Shown here one piece after another: positions 15,916 through 22,565 of a DNA stretch of 42,561 nt. Source of the DNA: an uncultured Eubacteriales bacterium (GTDB lineage Bacteria > Bacillota > Clostridia > Oscillospirales > Oscillospiraceae). The notes under the pieces were generated by a model that worked only from the letters and a program-made list of their open reading frames with translations, ran no database searches and was not told the origin of the DNA. Numbering within the stretch: the first letter of the stretch is position 1; each line of letters opens with the position of its first letter. The DNA lies in contig ONVI01000015.1 in the NCBI GenBank assembly GCA_900321275.1, positions 1-42,561 on the forward strand. Direction: 5' to 3'. The position numbers were made by a program, and so were the translations under genes.

Positions 15916-16919
15916 TTATCCTCACCTCCCATGTTGACGGTGGCGAACTGCTCGAGCGGGAGCGCGGTCTGAACGCCGGTGTCGTTGTCCAGAATATAGA
16001 GCTTCATGCTCGGCAGGATAGATTCCATCGCCTCATAGAACAGGCGCTGCTTGGTGATGAGCGGGTACTTCTGGTATTCCTCAAAAAGCTCGGCAAAGCG
16101 GGAGGCCTGACCGCTGGCTTCGTTGATCTTGCTGGCCTTGTACGCCTCGGCGCTTTTGATGATCTGGTCGGCGTCGGCGGCCGCGGCGGGGATGACCTCG
16201 TTCGCGTACTTCTTGGCGTTGTTGACGGTGGTATCCGCGGACTGCTTGGCGGTCTCGACGGCGGTGAAGGCGCGCTGCACCTCATAGGTGGGCGGCTCCG
16301 CGTCCTGAATGCGGATGTTGGTCAGCTGCAGGCCGATGTCCTCTTCCTCGAGACGCTGCATGACCTTCTCCTTGATGGCGGCCTGGATCTCGCTCTTGCC
16401 GGTGGTGATGACGGTATCGACGTTGTACAGGCCGATGGTATCGCGGATATAGCTCTGGCAGAGCATCTTGAGGATGCCCACCGGGTCCTGTGAGCTGTAG
16501 AGGAACTTGATGGGATCGGTCACGCGGTATTCCACGTAGAAGTCGACGTTGACAAAGTTGTAGTCGTAGGTGATCATCAGTGATTCCTCGTCGACACTCT
16601 GGCTGCTGCCGATGCGGTAGCCGAGCGGGAAGCCCTGGATGGTCTTGGAGACCCTGGTGACATCCTGGATAAAGGGCAGCTTGAATTTCAGGCCGGAGGT
16701 GGAAACCATGGTGGGTTTGCCGAAGGTGGTGATGACGGCGTACTGATCCTCCTTCAGCGTGTAGTAGGAATCCATCACGGCCAGTACGAGCAGCACCAGC
16801 ACGACCACGATGATCGCCGACTTGCCGGGGAGATTGAACTTCGGGCGGCTCTTCTTCACCGGATCGCCGGAGCTCTTGAACGGGCCGCTGGAATAGCTGC
16901 CGTCCGGGTTTATGTTCAT
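15912..16919 (-). CDS. hflK: HflK-like SPFH/stomatin-domain membrane protein
   Basis: 335 residues: a Pro/Gly/Ser-rich cytoplasmic N-terminus (1-33), membrane segment (34-51), SPFH domain beginning YTLKEDQYAVITTFGKP, and a long Ala-rich helix (VNNAKKYANEVIPAAAADAD). Partner of HflC in the complex that modulates FtsH. ATG 16919 is chosen because AAAGGAG precedes it by about ten bases; an in-frame upstream extension covers the promoter and is rejected. First gene of the hflK-hflC unit, possibly extending to mazF. Confidence 0.93.
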   Translation of the reverse strand: MNINPDGSYSSGPFKSSGDPVKKSRPKFNLPGKSAIIVVVLVLLVLAVMDSYYTLKEDQYAVITTFGKPTMVSTSGLKFKLPFIQDVTRVSKTIQGFPLGYRIGSSQSVDEESLMITYDYNFVNVDFYVEYRVTDPIKFLYSSQDPVGILKMLCQSYIRDTIGLYNVDTVITTGKSEIQAAIKEKVMQRLEEEDIGLQLTNIRIQDAEPPTYEVQRAFTAVETAKQSADTTVNNAKKYANEVIPAAAADADQIIKSAEAYKASKINEASGQASRFAELFEEYQKYPLITKQRLFYEAMESILPSMKLYILDNDTGVQTALPLEQFATVNMGGEDK

Positions 16920-16955
16920 GGGCGGAACACTCCTTTCAGAATGGTTATTTTCTGC

Positions 16956-16984
16956 ATTATACAGCATTTCTGCCTGCTTGTGAA
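16956..16984 (-). promoter_or_regulatory. Promoter of hflK-hflC
   Basis: Minus strand: -35 TTCACA (16984-16979), 17-bp spacer, -10 TATAAT (16961-16956), about 35 bases before the hflK ATG. Confidence 0.65.
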
Positions 16985-17092
16985 GTATGCGCGAAAAAGT
17001 TTGATAAATTCCTGTCGAATTCTGGCCTGACGAATTTGGAACGCACAGCAAAAAGGCTTGCCTTCTGCTGCGCAATTCGATACAATAACAAG

Positions 17093-17253
17093 GGAAACGC
17101 TGAATAAATCACCTCGCACGTCTTGACGGCGGATTTTCCGCCTGACTTTGCCTGAAAAACTTGAAATACACAAAGTATTCCTGCGCTTTTCAGGCTTCGT
17201 CAGCCGAAAAACCTGCTCGCCAATCCGCACGCTTCGATTTAATCAGCGCTTCC
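17093..17253 (+). repeat. 161-bp MITE-like element, copy B
   Basis: GGAAACGCTGAATAAATC at the left end, GATTTAATCAGCGCTTCC at the right end; same orientation and length as copy C. The whole element is an imperfect palindrome centred on AATACACAAAGTATT. It lies just upstream of the small membrane protein gene at 17277. Confidence 0.9.
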
Positions 17254-17276
17254 AGGGAAAGGAAGGTGCTTCAAAT

Positions 17277-17519
17277 ATGTTTCTGAAATTCACAAGGCAG
17301 TTCGGCAAGCCGATTTGCGCGGCACTGTACGCCGTTTTCGCGTATCTTGCCATAAAGAAAAAACCCCTGCCGCTGCTTACGCTCCTGCTGCTGCACGGGT
17401 TTGAGTATCTGCATGTCGGAAGAGAGATCGCGGAAAAGAAGGGGATCGGCAAAGCGGCGGGACTGTTGATGTGCCTGTGCTTCGGCTTTACCTGGTGGCT
17501 GCCGCTGCGGGATGAATGA
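17277..17519 (+). CDS. Small integral membrane protein of unknown function
   Basis: 80 residues with three hydrophobic stretches (about 12-26, 31-46 and 61-76) separated by short charged loops (IKKK, REIAEKK), so probably a three-helix membrane protein. Not recognised. ATG 17277 follows GGAAGG by ten bases; a longer in-frame reading runs back into repeat copy B and is rejected. The 3' end overlaps the Smr gene by 8 bp, implying coupled translation. Confidence 0.7.
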   Translation: MFLKFTRQFGKPICAALYAVFAYLAIKKKPLPLLTLLLLHGFEYLHVGREIAEKKGIGKAAGLLMCLCFGFTWWLPLRDE

Positions 17520-17757
17520 CGCGTTTCAGGAGATCGACGTGCACGGCATGACGAAGGCGCAGGCGTTCACAGCGATCGACGCAAAGCTCAGGCGCTGCGG
17601 CAGCGCGGTGTATACACTGCGCGTGATTCACGGCTACCACGGAGGAACCGTGCTGCGCGACGCGGTTCGCGCGCATTACAGGAATCACCCAAAAGTAAAG
17701 CGTGTCGAGCTGGGGCTGAACCCGGGCGACACCGACCTCATCCTCCGGGAGCTATAG
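17512..17757 (+). CDS. Stand-alone Smr domain protein
   Basis: 81 residues forming only a Smr (small MutS-related) domain: EIDVHGMTKAQAF at 7-19 corresponds to the conserved DLHG motif, and VIHGYHGG (38-45) to the HGxG motif. Smr domains are nucleic-acid binding or nicking modules; stand-alone versions act in RNA or DNA processing. The canonical LDLHG and HGKGTG are both slightly changed here. ATG 17512 overlaps the preceding stop. A hairpin follows. Confidence 0.85.
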   Translation: MNDAFQEIDVHGMTKAQAFTAIDAKLRRCGSAVYTLRVIHGYHGGTVLRDAVRAHYRNHPKVKRVELGLNPGDTDLILREL

Positions 17758-17764
17758 CGCAGAA

Positions 17765-17794
17765 GGGGAGCGGCATCCCTGCCGCTCCCTTTCC
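17765..17794. terminator. Hairpin between the Smr and flavodoxin genes
   Basis: GGGAGCGGCA / TGCCGCTCCC stem with a short T-tract on the plus side; serves two convergent genes. Confidence 0.65.
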
Positions 17795-17802
17795 AATACA
17801 GA

Positions 17803-18267
17803 TTAAAGGATTTCCTTCGCCCAGTCCGCGAGCTCCGCGCCGTTATGGATCAGCTTTGCGCCCAAAAGCTCCCCGCCGGAAACATAAGGGCGCAGCTTGT
17901 CGGCCGTCTTGCCGATGCCGCTGCCGCCGGAGGTGGCAAAGGCCGCGATCTTCTTGCCGTACCAGTTGTAGCCCTGGCAGAAGGTGTTGATCACGTTGGG
18001 CGCACAGGCGTACCAGATCGGGAAGCCGATCAGCACCGCGTCATAATTGTCAAAATCGTCGATCCTGCCGACGACCGGAACGTCCTTGCCGCCGATCTTT
18101 TCCCGGTTGCAGCGGGCCAGCGGGTTTTTCCAGTTGAGATCCGCCGCCGTATAGGGCTGCTCCGGCGTGATCGCAAACAGATCCGCGCCGAGGATCTCCG
18201 CCGCTTCCTTTGCCGCGCGCGCGGTTGTGCCATTCTCCGCGGTGAAATAGGCAATCAGTGTTTTCAT
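17803..18267 (-). CDS. Flavodoxin-like protein
   Basis: 154 residues with a flavodoxin fold: the N-terminal phosphate loop YFTAENGTTARAA binds FMN phosphate (usual form S/T-x-T-G-N-T), and VLIGFPIWYACAPNVINTF is the flavin-contacting segment with the aromatic Trp-Tyr. The internal ATSGGSGIGKTADKL is typical of the Firmicutes flavodoxin/NAD(P)H-quinone-like subfamily. Low-potential electron carrier in the cytoplasm; partner unknown. ATG 18267 has AGGAG nine bases upstream. Monocistronic. Confidence 0.9.
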   Translation of the reverse strand: MKTLIAYFTAENGTTARAAKEAAEILGADLFAITPEQPYTAADLNWKNPLARCNREKIGGKDVPVVGRIDDFDNYDAVLIGFPIWYACAPNVINTFCQGYNWYGKKIAAFATSGGSGIGKTADKLRPYVSGGELLGAKLIHNGAELADWAKEIL

Positions 18268-18318
18268 AATACATCACTCCTGCGCTTATATTTGACGCCT
18301 GTCTGAAACAGGCGCCTT

Positions 18319-18458
18319 ATACTATTCCTTCATAGAAATCGCAAAGTCTTTTCGGTAAAATTTATGCCAAATATCTCCATTATTCGCTGCGGGCTCCGCC
18401 TTGTCTGGCGCAAATTTTGCTCGGAAATCCTTTTGCTCAGCTTATTAAGGAATAGTAT
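18319..18458. repeat. 140-bp element with ATACTATTCCTT terminal inverted repeats
   Basis: Perfect 12-bp inverted repeats at 18319-18330 and 18447-18458 bound a non-coding stretch. MITE-like by structure. The right end continues TATTATTGC, similar to sequences at 39241 and 41278. Confidence 0.6.
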
Positions 18459-18755
18459 TATTGCTTTTTTAACATATTCCATGGGGATCGACAAAATGAG
18501 GCCCCGGCCATGAGCAGCGCGTCATATCTGTCGGGGTGTTATTCTTTCAAAACGCCGCCTTGCGCCTAATTGGTACAGAAGATATCTCTTCTGTATTGTA
18601 ACATAGATCCCCGCAAAGGAAAAGAGGGTTTTGCTGTTCTGTTTTCTCTATGCGATCAGCAAGATGACAGGTGCTGTGTAAAGCGACTGCTTGTCTTTTT
18701 GAACGACATTTTACCGCGCAACCGAGCAAGTTTGCTTTTGAACTGTAAAATGCCG
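18459..18755. other. Intergenic stretch without a recognisable gene
   Basis: AT-richer non-coding DNA between the 140-bp repeat and the promoter of the XRE-UGD fusion. Short open frames have no ribosome site. A small inverted repeat AGAAGATATCTCTTCT (about 18577-18592) is visible. Confidence 0.5.
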
Positions 18756-18784
18756 TTGACAATATGCCCCTCATGCGCTATCAT
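18756..18784 (+). promoter_or_regulatory. Promoter of the XRE-UGD / epimerase operon
   Basis: -35 TTGACA (18756-18761), 17-bp spacer, -10 TATCAT (18779-18784). A leader of about 70 bases precedes the ATG at 18859; it is the likely target of the fused HTH if the protein is autoregulatory. Confidence 0.7.
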
Positions 18785-18858
18785 GCAGACAGACGATATT
18801 TGCCCAAAATACGATGTCGCGTGAAACGACAATTATCAGAAATACAGGGGGTTTTTCC

Positions 18859-20361
18859 ATGCGCACCTTATCTTTGCAGCTGCTTGCCGAGACCGTTGTC
18901 GCCCGTCGGAAGGCAAGGAAGCTCTCGCAGGCGCAGCTTGCCAAAGAGACCGGCATCAGCCGCTCCATCCTTTCCAACCTGGAAAACGGAGCCTATACGC
19001 CTTCCGTCGCCCAGCTCGAGGCCCTTGCCGCGGCGCTCAATTTTGAACCGACCGAAATGTTTGTCGAGCAGGGCGGCGAGGCCGTTGCGCTTGACCGGAC
19101 ATATAAGATCACAGTCGCGGGCGTGGGCTACGTGGGATTGTCACTCGCGGTGCTTCTTGCCCGGCATCATGAGGTTACCGCCGTCTGCACAAAGCCGGAG
19201 AAAGCGGAAATGATCAACGGTTATCGCTCCCCGATTCAGGACGAGTATATTGAAAAGTACCTGTCCGAGGCGGAAGCCGGAAAGCGTGTGCTCCATCTCA
19301 GAGCCACGACGGACGGCACTGCCGCGTACGCCGACGCTGACATCATTATTCTCGCTGTTCCCACAAACTATGATCCCAGGACCAACTGTTTTGACTGTTC
19401 CGCCGTGGAGGACGTGCTGCGCCTGATCCGGGACTGCACCGCAGGCCGAGAGACGAAGCCCGCGATTATCATCAAATCCACGATCCCGGTCGGCTATACC
19501 GTGCATGTGCGCGCGTTGATGGGCATGGACAATATTCTTTTCAGCCCCGAGTTTCTGCGGGAATCCAAGGCACTGTATGACAATCTCTATCCCAGCCGCA
19601 TCATCGTCGGCTGCGACGGGAGAACGGAGGCGGAGGCGCGCATCTTCGCTGCGCTGCTTCAGCAGGCCGCGCTGAAAAATCCGGTCCCCACGCTCTTCAT
19701 GGGCTTTACCGAGGCAGAGGCCGTCAAGCTCTTCGCCAACACCTATCTTGCCCTGCGTGTCAGCTTCTTTAACGAGCTGGACACCTATGCCGAGATCAAG
19801 GGGCTTGACACCGCCAAGATCATCAAGGGCGTGTGCCTCGACCCCCGCGTGGGCGACTTCTATAATAACCCCTCCTTCGGCTACGGCGGATACTGCCTGC
19901 CGAAGGATACCAAGCAGCTTCTCGCCAATTACCGGGACGTGCCGGAAAACCTCATCCAGGCCATTGTGGACAGCAACCGCACAAGGAAAGATTATATTGC
20001 GGACCGCGTGCTGGAGATTGCCGGGACCTATGGCAGCAGCGAGGATTACTCCGTTGACAAGGAGAGCAGACAGAAGGAAGTCGTTGTCGGCGTGTACCGT
20101 CTCACCATGAAGGCCAACTCCGACAACTTCCGCCAGTCTTCGATCCAGGGCGTTATGAAGCGTATCAAGGCCAAAGGCGCGGTCGTGGTGATCTATGAGC
20201 CGACGCTGGAAAACGGCTCCACCTTCTTCGGAAGCCTGGTGGTCAACGACTTGAAGAAGTTCAAGAAAATGTGCGGCTGCATCATCGCCAACCGCTACGA
20301 CCCTGCGCTGGACGACGTGCGGGAGAAGGTCTACACAAGAGACATTTTCGGGAGGGACTGA
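18859..20361 (+). CDS. XRE helix-turn-helix fused to UDP-glucose 6-dehydrogenase
   Basis: 500 residues. Residues 9-70 are a complete XRE/Cro helix-turn-helix ([39 protein letters not shown]). After a short linker, 83-500 is a full UDP-glucose/GDP-mannose dehydrogenase: NAD site GVGYVGLS (88-95), Lys290 in [11 protein letters not shown], catalytic Cys346 in [11 protein letters not shown], and the C-terminal UDP-binding domain. The enzyme makes UDP-glucuronate from UDP-glucose with two NAD+. The frame is continuous through the junction. ATG 18859 has AGGGGG seven bases upstream; an earlier ATG lacks one. The next gene uses the product. Whether the HTH binds DNA is not shown. Confidence 0.93.
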   Translation: MRTLSLQLLAETVVARRKARKLSQAQLAKETGISRSILSNLENGAYTPSVAQLEALAAALNFEPTEMFVEQGGEAVALDRTYKITVAGVGYVGLSLAVLLARHHEVTAVCTKPEKAEMINGYRSPIQDEYIEKYLSEAEAGKRVLHLRATTDGTAAYADADIIILAVPTNYDPRTNCFDCSAVEDVLRLIRDCTAGRETKPAIIIKSTIPVGYTVHVRALMGMDNILFSPEFLRESKALYDNLYPSRIIVGCDGRTEAEARIFAALLQQAALKNPVPTLFMGFTEAEAVKLFANTYLALRVSFFNELDTYAEIKGLDTAKIIKGVCLDPRVGDFYNNPSFGYGGYCLPKDTKQLLANYRDVPENLIQAIVDSNRTRKDYIADRVLEIAGTYGSSEDYSVDKESRQKEVVVGVYRLTMKANSDNFRQSSIQGVMKRIKAKGAVVVIYEPTLENGSTFFGSLVVNDLKKFKKMCGCIIANRYDPALDDVREKVYTRDIFGRD

Positions 20362-20364
20362 GAG

Positions 20365-21432
20365 ATGGGCAAAACCCCCGTCGTGCTGGATGGCAAGACG
20401 ATCCTGGTCACCGGCTCTCCCGGCTTTATCGGGGCCTGGCTTGTGATCCGGCTTTTGAAGGAGCTGAATGGCGGCGCAGTCGTCAGCTTCGACAGCATGA
20501 ACGATTATTACGAGGTCAGCCTCAAGCAATGGCGCCTGAAACAGATCGAAGAGGCGGCGTCACATTCCCCGGTCAGGCACGTGTTCATCCGGGGCAACCT
20601 CGCGGACAGGGCGATAGTCAGGCAGACTTTTGAGACGTACCGCCCCGGCGTGGTCGTGAACCTTGCCGCGCAGGCGGGCGTGCGCTACAGCATCGACCAT
20701 CCCGACGCTTATATTGAGAGCAATATCATCGGCTTTTACAATATCCTGGAGGCTTGCCGCCGTTATCCGGTGGAGCATTTGGTCTATGCCTCCAGCAGCA
20801 GCGTATACGGCGGGAACAAAAAGGTGCCCTTCTCCACGGAGGATATGGTCGATCACCCGGTCAGCCTGTATGCCGCTACCAAGAAGAGCGACGAGCTCCT
20901 GGCCCACAGCTATGCCAAGCTCTACAATATCCCCTCCACAGCGCTTCGCCTGTTCACGGTCTACGGACCCGCGGGGCGCCCGGATATGTTCTATTACAGC
21001 GCGACAAAGCGCCTCGCCGCCGGAGAAAAAATCCAGATTTTCAACTACGGCGATTGTATGCGGGACTTCACCTACATTGACGATATTGTCGAGGGAATCG
21101 TGCGCGTGATGAAGGGCGCGCCGGAGAAGGGCGTCGGTGAGGACGGGCTGCCGCTCCCGCCCTATGCGGTATACAATATCGGCGGCGGCCAGCCGGAAAA
21201 CCTGCTGGACTTTGTATCTACCCTGCAGGAGGAGCTGGTGCGGGCCGGGATCCTGCCGGAGGACTACGACTTTGAAGCCCACCGTGAGCTTGTGGGTATG
21301 CAGCCGGGCGACGTGCCCGTGACCTGTGCGGACAGCAAGGGCCTTGAGGACGATTACGGATTCCGTCCCGGTATTGACATCCATGAGGGACTAAGGCGCT
21401 TTGCGCAGTGGTACAAGGCATATTACGGCTGA
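20365..21432 (+). CDS. UDP-glucuronate 4-epimerase
   Basis: 355-residue extended SDR. NAD-binding GSPGFIG (17-23), active-site YxxxK at Tyr169-Lys173, SSSSVYG, and family sequences AGVRYSIDHPDAY, DIVEGIVRV, YNIGGGQPENLLDFV and MQPGDVPVTCADS that mark the UDP-GlcA/UDP-GalA epimerases more than GalE. Interconverts UDP-glucuronate and UDP-galacturonate, the direct product of the preceding gene (3 bp gap). The pair would supply uronic acids for capsule, exopolysaccharide or cell-wall glycan; no glycosyltransferase cluster is adjacent. ATG 20365 follows GGGAGGGACTGAG at suitable spacing. Confidence 0.93.
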   Translation: MGKTPVVLDGKTILVTGSPGFIGAWLVIRLLKELNGGAVVSFDSMNDYYEVSLKQWRLKQIEEAASHSPVRHVFIRGNLADRAIVRQTFETYRPGVVVNLAAQAGVRYSIDHPDAYIESNIIGFYNILEACRRYPVEHLVYASSSSVYGGNKKVPFSTEDMVDHPVSLYAATKKSDELLAHSYAKLYNIPSTALRLFTVYGPAGRPDMFYYSATKRLAAGEKIQIFNYGDCMRDFTYIDDIVEGIVRVMKGAPEKGVGEDGLPLPPYAVYNIGGGQPENLLDFVSTLQEELVRAGILPEDYDFEAHRELVGMQPGDVPVTCADSKGLEDDYGFRPGIDIHEGLRRFAQWYKAYYG

Positions 21433-21472
21433 GCATTTAGACAATGACGAAAACAAAAAGGGGGAAGACAGC

Positions 21473-22501
21473 ATGAAAACACTTACACTCGGAAAAACCG
21501 GCCTCGTCGTCACCAAGACCGCCATGGGCTGCCTGCCGGTACAGCGCTGCGACAAGGATTACGCCGTAAAGCTCCTGCAGGCGGCATACGACGGCGGCAT
21601 CCGCTATTTTGATACAGCCAACGCCTATACCGACAGCGAAGAGAAAATCGGCCTTGCCCTCGCGGATGTGCGCGATCAGATCGTGATCTCCACCAAGAGT
21701 GCCGCGCGCGACATGGCGGGCGTCCTCAAGCACATCGAGAACAGCCTGAAGATGATGAAGACCGATTATATCGACCTCTTCCAGTTCCATCAGGTGCCCG
21801 AAGTCCCGGACCCCAACGATCCGGACGGCGCCTACGCCGGGGCGCTGGAGGCGAAGGAGCGCGGCTGGATCCGCCACATCGGCGTGACCACCCATCGCGT
21901 AAACGTTGCCGAGGACTGCATTGCTTCCGGATATTTTGAGACGATGCAGTTTCCCTTCAGCTATATCTCTTCCGAGCGGGATCTTGCCCTGGCGGCCAAA
22001 TGCAAGGAGGCCGACATGGGCTATATCGCCATGAAGGGGCTCGCGGGCGGCATGCTGACAAATGTCCGCGCCTGCCACGCGTTTATGGGGCTCTATGACA
22101 ATGTGGTTCCCATCTGGGGCATCCAGACCATGGAGGAACTGGAACAGTGGCTCGCAGTCGACAGGGAAGACCCAAAGATGGATGCGGAGCTTGACGCCTT
22201 TATCAAGAAGGAGCGGCAGGAGCTCTCCGGCTCCTTCTGCCGCAGCTGCGGCTACTGCATGCCCTGTCCCGTGGGCATCGAAATCCGCAACTGCGCCCGC
22301 ATGGACAGGCTGCTGCGCCGCTCCCCCTGGCAGCAGTACATGACGGAGGAATGGCAGGCGAAGATGAACAAAATCGAAGACTGCCTCGAATGCCGCAGCT
22401 GCGCCAGCAAATGCCCCTACCAGCTCGATACTCCGAATCTCCTCAAGTACATGCTCAAGGACTATCGCAAGTTCTATGAGGAGCATAAGGATCTGCTGTA
22501 A
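21473..22501 (+). CDS. Aldo/keto reductase with C-terminal two-cluster ferredoxin domain
   Basis: 342 residues. Residues 1-250 are an aldo/keto reductase barrel with the tetrad Asp47, Tyr52, Lys75, His106 (FDTANAY, STKSA, FQFHQV). The C-terminal part holds Cys256, 259, 262 and 265 (CRSCGYCMPCPVG) and Cys304, 307, 310 and 314, two 4Fe-4S-type motifs. This architecture is common in anaerobes as oxidoreductases that may couple NAD(P)H to Fe-S electron carriers. Substrate unknown. ATG 21473 has AAAGGGGGAAG upstream; it is 40 bp after the epimerase stop and may be co-transcribed. Confidence 0.93.
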   Translation: MKTLTLGKTGLVVTKTAMGCLPVQRCDKDYAVKLLQAAYDGGIRYFDTANAYTDSEEKIGLALADVRDQIVISTKSAARDMAGVLKHIENSLKMMKTDYIDLFQFHQVPEVPDPNDPDGAYAGALEAKERGWIRHIGVTTHRVNVAEDCIASGYFETMQFPFSYISSERDLALAAKCKEADMGYIAMKGLAGGMLTNVRACHAFMGLYDNVVPIWGIQTMEELEQWLAVDREDPKMDAELDAFIKKERQELSGSFCRSCGYCMPCPVGIEIRNCARMDRLLRRSPWQQYMTEEWQAKMNKIEDCLECRSCASKCPYQLDTPNLLKYMLKDYRKFYEEHKDLL

Positions 22502-22514
22502 GCGTCATAAAAAA

Positions 22515-22556
22515 GAACAGGCCCCGTTCATTCAAGCGAGTGAACGGGGCCTGTTC
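22515..22556. terminator. Strong bidirectional terminator
   Basis: Perfect 16-bp stem GAACAGGCCCCGTTCA / TGAACGGGGCCTGTTC with a 10-base loop; minus-side U-tract (TTCTTTTTT, 22516-22508) for the LRR gene, weaker plus-side tract for the reductase. Confidence 0.9.
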
Positions 22557-22565
22557 TGTGGTTTC

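Noticed and set aside
18300-18860. Possible structured RNA or riboswitch upstream of the XRE-UGD gene
   Set aside because: Only the element's inverted repeats and one short palindrome are seen; no known riboswitch core could be recognised by eye.
19141-20529. A 462-residue minus-strand open frame opposite the XRE-UGD fusion
   Set aside because: Antisense to a gene with full catalytic motifs; no ribosome site or family match.
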